A DNA stretch of 45,560 bases from Arthrobacter sp. Soil736 (GTDB lineage Bacteria > Actinomycetota > Actinomycetes > Actinomycetales > Micrococcaceae): the NCBI RefSeq assembly GCF_001428005.1, contig NZ_LMSB01000026.1:1-45560 (forward strand), written 5' to 3'. The translations under genes were made by a program, and so were the position numbers. Under the pieces are notes generated by a model. It ran no database searches, was not told the DNA's origin, and saw nothing but the letters and a program-made list of their open reading frames with translations. This document shows, one piece after another, positions 1 through 7,886 of the stretch; the stretch's first letter is position 1; each line of letters starts with the position of its first letter.

Positions 1-86
1 CCGCCCAGCCACAACCGCCCGCCAGAACCAATGGCGAGACGACAACGAACTTTCTCCTGCCACGGCGCGGCAGCGACGCCTGACCG

Positions 87-142
87 CTAGGTAGCAGCTG
101 GCGCCGTTCTGAGCCCTCAGAACGATTCGTGCTGCTACCTAG
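87..142. repeat. 56-bp near-symmetric palindrome
   Basis: Outer arms CTAGGTAGCAGC (87-98) and GCTGCTACCTAG (131-142) are perfect reverse complements. Inner arms GTTCTGAG (106-113) and CTCAGAAC (116-123) are also perfect, and both unpaired bulges between them are exactly 7 nt. It lies 83 bp past the stop of the leftward dioxygenase gene. There is no T run on either side, so a simple intrinsic terminator is not convincing. A repeat element, a protein-binding palindrome or an RNA structure are all possible. The symmetry is certain; the function is unknown. Confidence 0.75.
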
Positions 143-224
143 TTGGGCGGGCGCCAGCCTTGCGGGGCAAAGGCCGACGGCGGGCGGCTGGTTAGGCGGG
201 GCGCTTGCCCGTAGGCGGGGCGCG

Positions 225-1148
225 TCAGTTCAGCGGGGCGACTTCCGAGTACGTGGAGGAGTCGCCCTTCAGTGCCTGGCTCTGCGTGCCGTCCACGCTC
301 ACGGGGATGTCACCGGCGATGGTGACACGGTTGAGCTTGCGGGGCTGGCCGTCGTAGTTGTCCGGTGCGTAGTGCTGGGTGATCCGGTTGTCGAACAGCA
401 CCAGCTGGTTGGGCTCCCAGTTGACGCGCACCACGTTCTCGGGCCGGGTGACGTAGGCCTGCAGCAGCCGGATGATGTCCTTGGACTCGGTGTTGGAGAG
501 GCCCACGATCCGCAGGCGCTGCGCGAAGCCCCCAATGAACAATCCGCGCTCGCCCGTCAGCGGGTGGACCCGCACCACGGGGTGGGCGGTCTCGAATTTG
601 AGCCGGGTGAATTCCTTGCGCCGCTCCTCCGCGTTCTGGTGCTCCAGGTTCTTCGGCACGGAGTAGTCGTAGTCGTTGGTGTGGATCGCCCAGAGCGTGT
701 CCGCGAAGTTGCGCAGTTCATCGGGCAGGTCCCGGTAGGCGCCGGCCGAGGACGCGATCAGCGTTTCGCCGCCGTACGCCGGCAGGTCGATGCTGCGCAG
801 GGTGGATGCCTGCGGCGGGTTGACCACGAACGTGACGTCGGTGTGCCAGCTGTTGGCGGAGCCGTTCTCGCTGTCCACCGGCAGGACGTTTTCCTCGCCC
901 TCCACCGAGGCGACCGTAGGGTGGGCCTTCGTGAGCGGTCCGAAGTGGCTGGCGAACTTCACCTGCGCCTCGTCGGTGAGGACGTTGGCCTCCCGGAACA
1001 CCAGGGCCTTGTGCTCGTTGAGGGCCGCGCGGATCCGGGCGACGGTCTCGGCCGAGAGGTCCCCGCTGAGGTCCAGTCCGCGGATCTCGGCCCCGATGCG
1101 GGAGCCCAGCTTGGCGAATTCGAGCTTGGTTTCGGTAATGACGGTCAT
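225..1148 (-). CDS. TauD/TfdA-family Fe(II)/2-oxoglutarate dioxygenase
   Basis: A 307-aa cytoplasmic dioxygenase, the usual length for the TauD/TfdA family, which couples 2-oxoglutarate decarboxylation to hydroxylation of taurine, alkylsulfonates or aryloxyalkanoates. The iron-binding HxD is visible as SWHTD (H102, D104). The distal histidine is H259 in ITQHYAP, and the 2-oxoglutarate-binding arginine is R270 or R274. An AAGGAAG ribosome site sits just before the ATG. It follows a binding lipoprotein on the same strand 63 bp upstream, so a sulfonate-sulfur role is likely (inference). The exact substrate cannot be read from the sequence. Permease and ATPase genes are not in view; they may lie beyond the left edge. 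Confidence 0.9.
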   Translation of the reverse strand: MTVITETKLEFAKLGSRIGAEIRGLDLSGDLSAETVARIRAALNEHKALVFREANVLTDEAQVKFASHFGPLTKAHPTVASVEGEENVLPVDSENGSANSWHTDVTFVVNPPQASTLRSIDLPAYGGETLIASSAGAYRDLPDELRNFADTLWAIHTNDYDYSVPKNLEHQNAEERRKEFTRLKFETAHPVVRVHPLTGERGLFIGGFAQRLRIVGLSNTESKDIIRLLQAYVTRPENVVRVNWEPNQLVLFDNRITQHYAPDNYDGQPRKLNRVTIAGDIPVSVDGTQSQALKGDSSTYSEVAPLN

Positions 1149-1159
1149 TGTTCTTCCTT

Positions 1160-1218
1160 ACTGTTGTGTCGCTGCACTGTTGTGTCGCTGCGGTGGGTTA
1201 CTTGCGGTGGGTTACTTG
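1160..1218. repeat. Two abutting short tandem duplications
   Basis: ACTGTTGTGTCGCTGC occurs twice in tandem (1160-1175, 1176-1191), followed by CGGTGGGTTACTTG twice (1191-1204, 1205-1218). The second 14-mer contains the stop codon of the lipoprotein gene (1212-1214), so the first is a non-coding echo of the gene's end. Both copies of each pair are identical, suggesting recent slippage or microduplication. Confidence 0.9.
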
Positions 1219-2231
1219 GAAATGAGGCCGTTGAATTCGTTGGTGTAGAGCTTCTTGGGGTCCAAGTCGGACTTGATGATGCCTACCGACTTCAGGTACT
1301 CGTTCCAGCGGGTGAAGTCCTCGTCCTTGATTTCGCCCTTGTTGGGGACGCCCACGCTCTTCCAGTACTGCAGGGCGGCGGGGTTCTCATTGCGGCCGCG
1401 CTCCTTCAGGATCTTGGTGAAGCGCGCAATCACTTCCTTGCGCGGAGTGGTGCGTTCCCACTCGATTGCCTTCGCCACGCCCGTGGTGAACGTCCGGGCG
1501 GTGTTGGGGTTCTGGGCGATGAAATCTTCCCGCAGCACGTACGGGCCGCCGGCAAAGCTGCCGAACAGGTTGAAGTCGCTGAAGACGGACCTCAGCCCTC
1601 CGTTGGCGATGGCCTTGTCCTGGAGGATGCTGCCCAGCGAGCCCGCATCCACCTGGCCGCGGCGGATGGCTTCCTCGGTGTCGTTGGGCGGCACCACCAC
1701 GAGCTGGACCTGCTTGATCTCGTCCGCGCTGAGCCCGTTCTTCCGGAGGTAGGTGTTGATCACGGCCTCCGAGTGCGCTCCCAGCGTGTTGACCGCGATT
1801 TTCTTGCCGATGAAGTCCCGGGCAGTCCGGATCGGGCTGTCCTCCTTCACGTAGTAGCCGTTGAAGGTCTTGCTGTCCTCGCCGTAGTAATTGATGACGG
1901 CCTTGACCGGGGCCCCGGCCTCGATGAGCTTCACCACGGCACCCGCGAAGGCGCCGCCGAAGTCCGTCTGGCCGGTGGCGGCGGACTGGATGTCCTGCGG
2001 GCCGCTGATGGTGTTCCCCACCCAGTTCAGCTTCACGTCGCCCAGGTAACCGAGGTCCTCGGCCAGTTCGGGGAGGGTCACGGTATTGGCCCAGCCCTGG
2101 TACCGGAGTTCCTTGACCTCGTTGGCCCCCGGGGCGCCGGTGCCGGCCACCGAGGGGCCGCCGCAGCCGGACACCGTCAGGGCGATGACGACGGCGGCCG
2201 CAGCACTCAGGATGTTCAGGTGTCGTTTCAT
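1212..2231 (-). CDS. ABC transporter substrate-binding lipoprotein (nitrate/sulfonate/taurine type)
   Basis: A 339-aa protein with a lipoprotein signal peptide: basic start MKRH, hydrophobic stretch and lipobox VSGC at about residues 20-23, so it should be anchored outside the membrane. The body reads as an SsuA/TauA/NMT1-like periplasmic-binding fold (for example GWANTVTLPELAEDLGY and VNTLGAHSEAVINTYLRK). It would deliver an anion such as a sulfonate to an ABC importer. The start has an AAGGAACC ribosome site. Its gene is followed by the dioxygenase, which fits uptake and oxidation of the same compound. Ligand identity is inferred from family and neighbour only. Confidence 0.88.
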   Translation of the reverse strand: MKRHLNILSAAAAVVIALTVSGCGGPSVAGTGAPGANEVKELRYQGWANTVTLPELAEDLGYLGDVKLNWVGNTISGPQDIQSAATGQTDFGGAFAGAVVKLIEAGAPVKAVINYYGEDSKTFNGYYVKEDSPIRTARDFIGKKIAVNTLGAHSEAVINTYLRKNGLSADEIKQVQLVVVPPNDTEEAIRRGQVDAGSLGSILQDKAIANGGLRSVFSDFNLFGSFAGGPYVLREDFIAQNPNTARTFTTGVAKAIEWERTTPRKEVIARFTKILKERGRNENPAALQYWKSVGVPNKGEIKDEDFTRWNEYLKSVGIIKSDLDPKKLYTNEFNGLISK

Positions 2232-2537
2232 GGGGGTTCCTTCGGTGGTTGCTTGGCTGGCTCTGTTGCCAGGGTCACTGCCGGCCGCCGCAGCGGCCGA
2301 TGGATCGATGTAAGCGCACTTAGCGGACGCAGAAAAGCGGCCCGGTCACGGCAGGAAACCCTTGGAAATCCGCTGAAATACCGCGCAACTCGGGGTCATG
2401 AGGCGCCCTGTTTCGGCCCATGAATCCCCGTGACGGCGGGCACCCGGAACGGCTTCGCACGCCGTAGAATCCCGCTTTTGGTCGTATTGATCTCAGCCGG
2501 GAACCGGTCATCTTCGCCTTAGCAGGTGCAGGCCGGA
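2232..2537. other. Divergent intergenic region
   Basis: About 300 bp between the leftward lipoprotein gene and the rightward CitE-like gene. I see no convincing gene. Short reading frames exist on both strands but none has a ribosome site or recognisable sequence. A TAGAAT at 2464-2469 could be a -10 box, but no good -35 partner is visible. Confidence 0.4.
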
Positions 2538-2543
2538 TACGGT
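2538..2543 (+). promoter_or_regulatory. -10 box TACGGT of a leaderless gene
   Basis: TACGGT, then 6 nt, then the ATG at 2550. There is no Shine-Dalgarno sequence. This favours ATG 2550 over the GTG 24 bp upstream. Confidence 0.55.
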
Positions 2544-2549
2544 AGGTAT

Positions 2550-3413
2550 ATGACGTCTTCTTCCACCGCCGAGATCACCCGGCACGAACGCAACATCCCC
2601 GCCGAAATCGCCCGTTCGTGGCTGCTGGTCAACGCAATGAAAACCGAACTCTTCGACCAGTCGGCGGTGTCCCGTGCGGATTCCATCATCCTGGACATCG
2701 AGGACGCGGTGGACCCTTCACAGAAGGACACAGCCCGCGAGAACGTGGTGAACTGGCTGACCGGCGGCGGCCAGGCCTGGGTCCGGATCAACGACGCCAC
2801 CAGCCCGTTCTGGGCAGCTGACCTCGCCGGTCTCCGCGGCACGCCCGGGCTGCTCGGCATCATGCTGGCCAAGACCGAATCTGCAGACCAGGTGACCGAA
2901 AGCTTCCACCGCATGGACGGCAAGACGCCCGTCATCCCGCTCGTCGAGAGCGCCCTCGGCATCGAGGAAGCCAACCACATTGCCAAGGCGCAGGGCGCGT
3001 TCCGGCTCGCCTTCGGTTCCGGCGACTTCCGCCGCGACACGGGCATGGCGGCCACCCCCGAGGCGATGGCCTACCCGCGCGCCAAGCTCGTGGTGGCCAG
3101 CCGCGTGGGCAACCTGCCCGGCCCCATCGACGGCCCCACCGTCGGCACCAACCACCCCATCCTGCGCGAGCAGACCGGCATCACGGTGATGATGGGCATG
3201 ACCGGAAAGCTCTGCCTGGCCATCGACCAGACCAGCGTCATCAATGAGGTCATCAGCCCCACGCCGTCGGACGTCGCCTGGGCCACCGACTTCATGGCCG
3301 ACTTCGAGGCCAACGGCCGCGTCATCCGCGACGGCTCCGACCTGCCCCGCCTCGGCCGCGCCGAGAAGATCATGAAGCTCGCGGTAGCCTTTGGGGTGCA
3401 GCCGGCGCTCTAG
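2550..3413 (+). CDS. HpcH/HpaI aldolase / CitE-like lyase
   Basis: A 287-aa protein of the citrate lyase beta / HpcH-HpaI family, enzymes that cleave or form C-C bonds of acyl-CoA or 2-oxo acid substrates using Mg2+. The pattern is typical: SIILDIEDAVDPSQK near the N-terminus with the metal-binding acidic residues, WVRIND, MLAKTESADQV, PLVESALGI, and FGSGDFRRD in the middle. The ATG at 2550 is chosen because a TANNNT box lies 6 nt before it. The gene is followed 27 bp later by a DUF2797 gene on the same strand. The true substrate (citramalyl-, malyl- or other CoA ester) is not determinable here. Confidence 0.87.
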   Translation: MTSSSTAEITRHERNIPAEIARSWLLVNAMKTELFDQSAVSRADSIILDIEDAVDPSQKDTARENVVNWLTGGGQAWVRINDATSPFWAADLAGLRGTPGLLGIMLAKTESADQVTESFHRMDGKTPVIPLVESALGIEEANHIAKAQGAFRLAFGSGDFRRDTGMAATPEAMAYPRAKLVVASRVGNLPGPIDGPTVGTNHPILREQTGITVMMGMTGKLCLAIDQTSVINEVISPTPSDVAWATDFMADFEANGRVIRDGSDLPRLGRAEKIMKLAVAFGVQPAL

Positions 3414-3440
3414 CGTCCCCCAGCCATCCAAGGAGGCCCC

Positions 3441-4388
3441 GTGACCGATACCCGTTATCTGGTGCACGGGGTCTTTTGGGATGGACCCCCTGCCGCGTCC
3501 GGGACGTCCGACGGCGGCAGCCCGGCGTTGCGCCTTCAGCAGCTTTCGCCGGGCCACGGGTTCAGCGAGGTAAGGCTCGGCGCCGGCGCACGGCTTGGCT
3601 TCCGCGTCATCGACAGGGGGAAGCACTGCCTCGGGCACACCAAGGTCTTCTCCGCGACGGAGCGGGAGCATGTGCCCTGCCAGGACCGGTTCCCGGCGGT
3701 GCGGGGCAGCCAGTGTGAGCGCTGCTTCGTGGTGGACGATTCCCGGCTCATCCACGATTTCCACCGCGGCGGCCGCGTGCCGCCCGGGCTGCGGAGCTAC
3801 CTCATGCAGCCGCACTGGCTGTACGTGGCCACCTTCGCCCACGGCGCCAGCAAAATCGGGACGGCATCGCAGCCGCGGAAATGGAACCGGCTGGCCGAGC
3901 AGGGTGCCGTGGTTGCCCGGTACGTTGCGCTCGCCGAGGATGGCCGCGTGGTGCGGATCCTGGAGGATATGGTCACCCGTGAAGCCGGACTCGCCCAGCA
4001 GGTCCGGTCCGCCGCAAAGGCGGCCGCCCTGACGGACCCGCTGCCCGGGAGCCGGCTCGACGAACTGAACCGCCGTCTGGCGGAAGAAGTCAGGACCCTA
4101 CTGGCGGGCACCGCCGTCGGGGGCTTCGACGTCGTGGATGGACAGTGGGTCCGGCCGGCACAGGCCGCCGGGCTGTTCGCGGCCTCGGCCCGGCACGCCT
4201 ATCCGCACAGCATGGACGGCGGCAGCCACGGCTTCACCCTCGGGGCGCTGTGCGGCAGCCACGGCCTGGCCTGCATTGAGGGCTCGGAGCTGGACTTCGT
4301 GGTGAACCTGGGGCTGCTGAAAGCACGTCTGATCGAGCCGGGGGAGTTCAGCTCCGAGGTGCCCGCGGTGCAGGAAGCCCTGTTCTGA
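3441..4388 (+). CDS. DUF2797 family protein with Zn-ribbon-like cysteines
   Basis: A 315-aa protein recognised as DUF2797. The N-terminal half has four cysteines in a metal-site arrangement (C63, C80, C92, C95, the last two as CERC). The middle segment LYVATFAHGASKIG followed by RLAEQGA and a later glutamate in ILEDMV resembles a GIY-YIG-like fold, which has been noted for this family. An AGGAGG ribosome site precedes the GTG start. It may be cotranscribed with the CitE-like gene. The function of the family is not established; nucleic-acid binding or cutting is only a structural guess. Confidence 0.8.
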   Translation: MTDTRYLVHGVFWDGPPAASGTSDGGSPALRLQQLSPGHGFSEVRLGAGARLGFRVIDRGKHCLGHTKVFSATEREHVPCQDRFPAVRGSQCERCFVVDDSRLIHDFHRGGRVPPGLRSYLMQPHWLYVATFAHGASKIGTASQPRKWNRLAEQGAVVARYVALAEDGRVVRILEDMVTREAGLAQQVRSAAKAAALTDPLPGSRLDELNRRLAEEVRTLLAGTAVGGFDVVDGQWVRPAQAAGLFAASARHAYPHSMDGGSHGFTLGALCGSHGLACIEGSELDFVVNLGLLKARLIEPGEFSSEVPAVQEALF

Positions 4389-4457
4389 AGCCCTGTTCGC
4401 GGCCGCGCCGGAGCCGTCTCCACAACCGCAGTGGAACGGGCGGCCTCCGGAACTCGG

Positions 4458-4463
4458 TAAACT
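4458..4463 (+). promoter_or_regulatory. -10 box TAAACT of a leaderless gene
   Basis: TAAACT, 6 nt, then GTG at 4470. No ribosome site lies between. Confidence 0.6.
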
Positions 4464-4469
4464 GGCACG

Positions 4470-4694
4470 GTGCTGAACGAATTCTGGGCCTCGGCGCCCG
4501 CCTCATACAAAGTCCTGGTTTTCAGCGCGATGGGTCTGATTGCCGCAGGCATCATCCTTAACGTTGCGGGGAATGCCGCGCACAACCAGGGGCTCATGGT
4601 GGCGTCGCTGCCCGTGATCGGCCTCGGACTGGTGCTGCACGTCGTGGCGCTGGTGGTCCGTGGCCAGCACATCAGGAAGAGCTACAAGAGGTAG
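4470..4694 (+). CDS. Small two-helix membrane protein (DUF3188-like)
   Basis: A 74-aa protein with two hydrophobic helices (about residues 14-34 and 42-64), a short loop between them and a basic tail RKSYKR. It resembles the DUF3188 group of small actinobacterial membrane proteins. The start is a GTG exactly 6 nt after a TAAACT box, the leaderless arrangement repeated across this window. Its 3' end overlaps the end of the convergent SulP gene (stop at 4682) by 13 bp. No function is known. Confidence 0.72.
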   Translation: MLNEFWASAPASYKVLVFSAMGLIAAGIILNVAGNAAHNQGLMVASLPVIGLGLVLHVVALVVRGQHIRKSYKR

Positions 4695-6400
4695 CCCGCG
4701 TTCCTTCGGACATGGCTGCGCGCGTGCTCTATCGCCGACGGCAGGTCCGTGAAGAGGTGCCTATGGTGGCGCAGGGACCGGATGACACCCACGTTCGTGA
4801 CCAGCGCCAGGTGCTCGGGCCGTACGCCCTTCAGCAGTACGGTGATGCCGCGCAGCTCCAGGGCAGCGATGACCTCCACCAGCGCATGGGCTCCCGTGGC
4901 GTCCAGCAGCCGCACGTGAGACAGCCGGATGATCGCCACCTGGACGTCTTTTACTTGGCTGATCTCCTGCAGGATGCGTTCAGCGGCGCCGAAGAACATC
5001 GCGCCTTCAAGCCTAAAGATGGCAATGTGGTCGTCGCCCTCGACCGGCTTCTCCGCAATCTGCTCGCGGCGTACCCCGCTGAGCGAAGCAAACTTCCGCA
5101 GCGTCAGCAGCGCCGCGGCCGCGAGCCCGATCTGGATGGCAACAATAAGGTCAAAGGCCACCGTGATGAGCGCAGTCAGGACAAAGACGGCGGCGTCCGC
5201 GCGGGTGGAGCGAAGGATGGCGTTGACCGTGCGGGTTGAGACCATGCGTGTGGCTGTCACCATCAGAATCCCGCCCAGCACCGCCAGCGGAATTCTGCCC
5301 ACCAGCCCTGCCGCGAGGTAGATGATGGCCAGCAGCACCAGGGCATGGACGATGGCCGACACCCGGGTCCTGGCACCGGAGCGGACATTGACGGCTGTCC
5401 GGGCGATGGCGCCGGTGGCCGGCATGCCGCCGAACAGCCCGGCCGCGATGGATGCCAGCCCTTGCCCGGTGAGTTCGCGGTCCGGGCTGTAGGGACCGCT
5501 CGGCCTGCTGTCCGGTCCGGCCATGCCGGACGCAACGCGTGCTGACAGCAGGGACTCGATCGCCGCCAGCGAGGCGATGGCTACGGCAGGCATCAGCAGC
5601 CCGCTGAGCGCGGCCGGGTCAAGAGACGGCAGGCGGGGCGCTGGCAGGGAATGAGGGAGGGTCCCGATCCGGGGGACGTCCAGGCGCAGCAGTTCCGCCG
5701 CTACAGTCACCAGCACCACTGCGATCAGGCTTGCGGGAAGGGACTTGTGAAGCTTGGATGCCACCAGCATGACGGCAGCCACGGCCGCGACCACCGCCAA
5801 AGTCTGGAGGACCATCGGTGACGTGGCTCCCGCGGCTGCCTCGACTGCTGCCAGGAGCGTGTTGTGTCCGGGAACCCCCGCTGTGCCGGTGGCCAGCGGC
5901 ACCTGCTGGAGGAAAATGATGGCCGCGATGCCCAGCGTGAAGCCCTCCACCACAGGCCAGGGGATGAACGCAACGGCACGCCCCAGGCCACTGAACCCCA
6001 GTGCACAGACCATCAAACCGGCCAGAAGAGACACGAGGGCAATGCTGCCAGGCCCGTGGGTTGCCACCACCGGGGCCAGGACCACCACCATGGCGCCAGT
6101 GGGGCCGGACACCTGGACATTGGATCCGCCCATGATCGCCGCCACCGAGCCTGCCACCACGGCCGTGATCAGTCCTGCCTCGGCGCCCACGCCTGAACTG
6201 ACGCCAAAGGCAAGAGCCAGCGGAAGGGCCACGATGCCTACGGTGATGCCGGCAAGAAGATCCGTCCGCCAGGAAGAGCGCAGGCCGTCATAGTCCCGCC
6301 GGGACGGGAGAAACTTCCAGAGCGCCGATTTCAGCCCGGCCGTCCGCAGTTGTGCCTTGCCTGGTTGTGCCTTGCCAGTCGCTTCCGGGCCGGCGTTCAT
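4682..6400 (-). CDS. SulP-family anion transporter with STAS domain
   Basis: A 572-aa membrane protein of the SulP (SLC26) family. The transmembrane part (residues about 45-430) carries the family patterns DLLAGITVGIVALPLALAF and VSGPTGAMVVVLAP. The C-terminal STAS domain includes RLSHVRLLDATGAHAL, where the serine/threonine-regulated loop of STAS domains sits. Substrates of the family include sulfate, bicarbonate and dicarboxylates; which applies here is not visible. The ATG at 6400 overlaps the ArsR stop as ATGA, so the two are translationally coupled. Longer upstream frames run through arsR and are rejected. The N-terminus contains a GKAQP/GKAQL repeat from a 15-bp DNA duplication. Confidence 0.92.
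   Translation of the reverse strand: MNAGPEATGKAQPGKAQLRTAGLKSALWKFLPSRRDYDGLRSSWRTDLLAGITVGIVALPLALAFGVSSGVGAEAGLITAVVAGSVAAIMGGSNVQVSGPTGAMVVVLAPVVATHGPGSIALVSLLAGLMVCALGFSGLGRAVAFIPWPVVEGFTLGIAAIIFLQQVPLATGTAGVPGHNTLLAAVEAAAGATSPMVLQTLAVVAAVAAVMLVASKLHKSLPASLIAVVLVTVAAELLRLDVPRIGTLPHSLPAPRLPSLDPAALSGLLMPAVAIASLAAIESLLSARVASGMAGPDSRPSGPYSPDRELTGQGLASIAAGLFGGMPATGAIARTAVNVRSGARTRVSAIVHALVLLAIIYLAAGLVGRIPLAVLGGILMVTATRMVSTRTVNAILRSTRADAAVFVLTALITVAFDLIVAIQIGLAAAALLTLRKFASLSGVRREQIAEKPVEGDDHIAIFRLEGAMFFGAAERILQEISQVKDVQVAIIRLSHVRLLDATGAHALVEVIAALELRGITVLLKGVRPEHLALVTNVGVIRSLRHHRHLFTDLPSAIEHARSHVRRNAGYLL
6350..6376. repeat. 15-bp tandem duplication inside SulP gene
   Basis: TTGTGCCTTGCCTGG (6350-6364) is followed directly by TTGTGCCTTGCC (6365-6376). 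It is in frame and gives the repeated residues KAQPG-KAQ in the cytoplasmic N-terminus. Confidence 0.85.
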
Positions 6401-6789
6401 GCCAAGGGGCCGGCGGGGTGTGTGCTGGGCAGGTGTGTGCTGGGCAGATCCTGCGCAAGCCGGAGCTGCTCGTTCGAATCCCTTAGGGTGTCCAGCAGGA
6501 ATGCCCGGGCAATGGCCAGAAGCTCGGCGATCTTGGGGTGCGCAATGCGGTACGTCACCATGTTCGCTGAGCGGACGGACGTGACCACCTTGTGCCGGCG
6601 CAGTGTTGCCAGGTGCTGGGACAGGTGCGAGGCTTCCAGGCCTGTTTCGGACAGCAGGAAGCTCACCGGGGCAGCGGTGTCCGGGGCGGCCGCCAGCAGC
6701 TCGAGGATCCGGATCCGCGCCGGATGCGCAAGCGCCTTGAAGAGGTTCGCCTTGATTTCGTACAAGGGTGCCTGGGCTGCGGAAATCAT
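6397..6789 (-). CDS. ArsR-family winged-helix repressor
   Basis: A 130-aa ArsR-type regulator. The start region FKALAHPARIRILELL is the family signature, and the recognition helix is in LEASHLSQHLATLRRHKVV. No CxC metal site is seen in the alpha-3 position, so the ligand is probably not a classical thiophilic metal. The ATG at 6789 is preferred to one 66 bp upstream because GGCAGG lies before it and the homology starts just after. The last residues LPSTHLPSTHP come from a perfect 15-bp tandem duplication. The gene overlaps the SulP transporter by 4 bp and most likely controls it and itself through the palindrome at 6840-6855. Confidence 0.88.
   Translation of the reverse strand: MISAAQAPLYEIKANLFKALAHPARIRILELLAAAPDTAAPVSFLLSETGLEASHLSQHLATLRRHKVVTSVRSANMVTYRIAHPKIAELLAIARAFLLDTLRDSNEQLRLAQDLPSTHLPSTHPAGPLA
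6417..6446. repeat. 15-bp tandem duplication in the arsR 3' end
   Basis: GGTGTGTGCTGGGCA occurs twice without interruption (6417-6431 and 6432-6446). It is in frame and encodes the duplicated residues LPSTH near the ArsR C-terminus. Confidence 0.9.
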
Positions 6790-6839
6790 CGTGACCTGCC
6801 GTTCCTGTCCGTGCCAACGCGTCGGCGCGAATTGATGGA

Positions 6840-6855
6840 ATGATGGATTCATCAT
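6840..6855. promoter_or_regulatory. Likely ArsR operator overlapping its -10 box
   Basis: Perfect inverted repeat ATGATG-GATT-CATCAT. On the minus strand a TATGAT (6851-6856) overlaps its edge and would be the -10 box of the arsR-sulP operon. An ArsR dimer bound here would block RNA polymerase. The palindrome is seen; its binding by this regulator is inference. Confidence 0.6.
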
Positions 6856-6957
6856 ATCACCAGATGCGCTCAGGCCTCTGGCTTACCGGCGGGCAACCCG
6901 GGCAACGTGCGGCCCGGACGGGAGAGGCGGCGTCGGCCGCCGCGGAGGGGGAAACGA

Positions 6958-6963
6958 TAGGCT
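6958..6963 (+). promoter_or_regulatory. -10 box TAGGCT upstream of MaoC gene
   Basis: TAGGCT followed by 7 nt and ATG 6971. The spacing is one more than the other leaderless genes in the window. Confidence 0.5.
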
Positions 6964-6970
6964 TGAGGCC

Positions 6971-7432
6971 ATGACTATCAATCCGGACCTGCAGGGACGA
7001 AGCTACCCTGCCGCAGAGGTGTACGACGTCGGGCGCGAGAAAATCCGCGAGTTTGCCCGCGCGGTCAAGGCCACCCACCCCGCCCACTTTGACGTCGACG
7101 CCGCACAGGGCCTGGGCCACCGCGACCTCGTTGCGCCGCCCACGTTCGCGATCATCATCGCCCAGCGTGCCGACGCGCAACTGATCGAGGATCCGGAGGC
7201 CGGCATCGATTTCTCCCGCGTGGTCCATGCAGACCAGCGCTTCACCCACCACCGCCCCATCTTTGCCGGCGACCGCCTGGTAGCCGAGCTGCATGTCGAC
7301 GGCGTCCGGGCCATGGGCGGCGGTGCCATGATCACCACCCGCGCCGAGATTTTCGCGCTCACGGACGGGGACGGGCGCGAACCCGTGTCCACCAGCAAGT
7401 CATCCATCCTGGTCCGCGGAGAGGGACAGTAG
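6971..7432 (+). CDS. MaoC-like dehydratase, N-terminal type (HadA-like subunit)
   Basis: A 153-aa hot-dog-fold protein of the FAS1_DH/MaoC N-terminal group (PF13452-like): AYDVGREKIREFARAVK-type start, then LVAPPTFAIIIAQ and HADQRFTHHRPIFAGDRL. In mycobacteria such a subunit (HadA) pairs with a MaoC subunit (HadB) to form a (3R)-hydroxyacyl-ACP dehydratase. Here the partner gene starts 2 bp after the stop, so a heterodimer is likely. The catalytic motif sits in the partner. The physiological acyl chain is unknown in this mycolate-free lineage. Confidence 0.85.
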   Translation: MTINPDLQGRSYPAAEVYDVGREKIREFARAVKATHPAHFDVDAAQGLGHRDLVAPPTFAIIIAQRADAQLIEDPEAGIDFSRVVHADQRFTHHRPIFAGDRLVAELHVDGVRAMGGGAMITTRAEIFALTDGDGREPVSTSKSSILVRGEGQ

Positions 7433-7434
7433 CC

Positions 7435-7872
7435 ATGAGCCCCACTTTCGAAGAACTCAGCGTCGGCCAGGACATCGGCAGCCGCAGCATCAACGTCACC
7501 CGGCAGGACCTGGTCAAGTACGCCGGCGCGTCCGGTGACTTCAACCCCATCCACTGGAACGAAGCCTTTGCCACCGGCGTGGAGCTTCCGGGCGTCATCG
7601 CGCACGGCATGTTCACCATGGGAGCGGCCGTGCAGCTCGTCTCCGACTGGGCAGGCGACCCCGCCGCCGTCGTCGTTTACCAGACCCGCTTCACCAAGCC
7701 GGTCCTGGTGGCCGACACCACCGGAACCGGCGCCGCCGGCGCCGTCATCGAAGTGAGCGGCGCGATCGGGGCGCTCGACGCCGAGGCGCGCACCGCACGC
7801 GTGGACCTCGCCGTGGTCTTTGACGGACAGAAAGTCCTCGTGAAGGCCCAGGCCCTCGTCAAGGTGGCCTGA
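7435..7872 (+). CDS. MaoC-like (R)-specific enoyl hydratase/dehydratase (HadB-like subunit)
   Basis: A 145-aa MaoC hot-dog protein. The hydratase-2 motif is clear: YAGASGDFNPIHWNEAFA, giving the catalytic Asp-Phe-Asn-Pro-Ile-His set at about residues 38-43, and then PGVIAHGMFTMG. It would hydrate or dehydrate 3-hydroxyacyl thioesters in fatty acid metabolism. It follows the HadA-like subunit by 2 bp and precedes an MFS gene by 14 bp and then murB. A similar dehydratase-murB neighbourhood near secE-nusG is known from other actinobacteria. Confidence 0.9.
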   Translation: MSPTFEELSVGQDIGSRSINVTRQDLVKYAGASGDFNPIHWNEAFATGVELPGVIAHGMFTMGAAVQLVSDWAGDPAAVVVYQTRFTKPVLVADTTGTGAAGAVIEVSGAIGALDAEARTARVDLAVVFDGQKVLVKAQALVKVA

Positions 7873-7886
7873 AACGTGATCCGCTC

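Noticed and set aside
129..2423. A 764-codon plus-strand open frame
   Set aside because: It is antisense to the dioxygenase and binding-protein genes, both clear families; its length comes from GC-rich codon bias.
2320..2511. A 63-codon minus-strand frame upstream of the lipoprotein gene
   Set aside because: No ribosome site, no hydrophobic or domain pattern, and it covers the probable promoter region.
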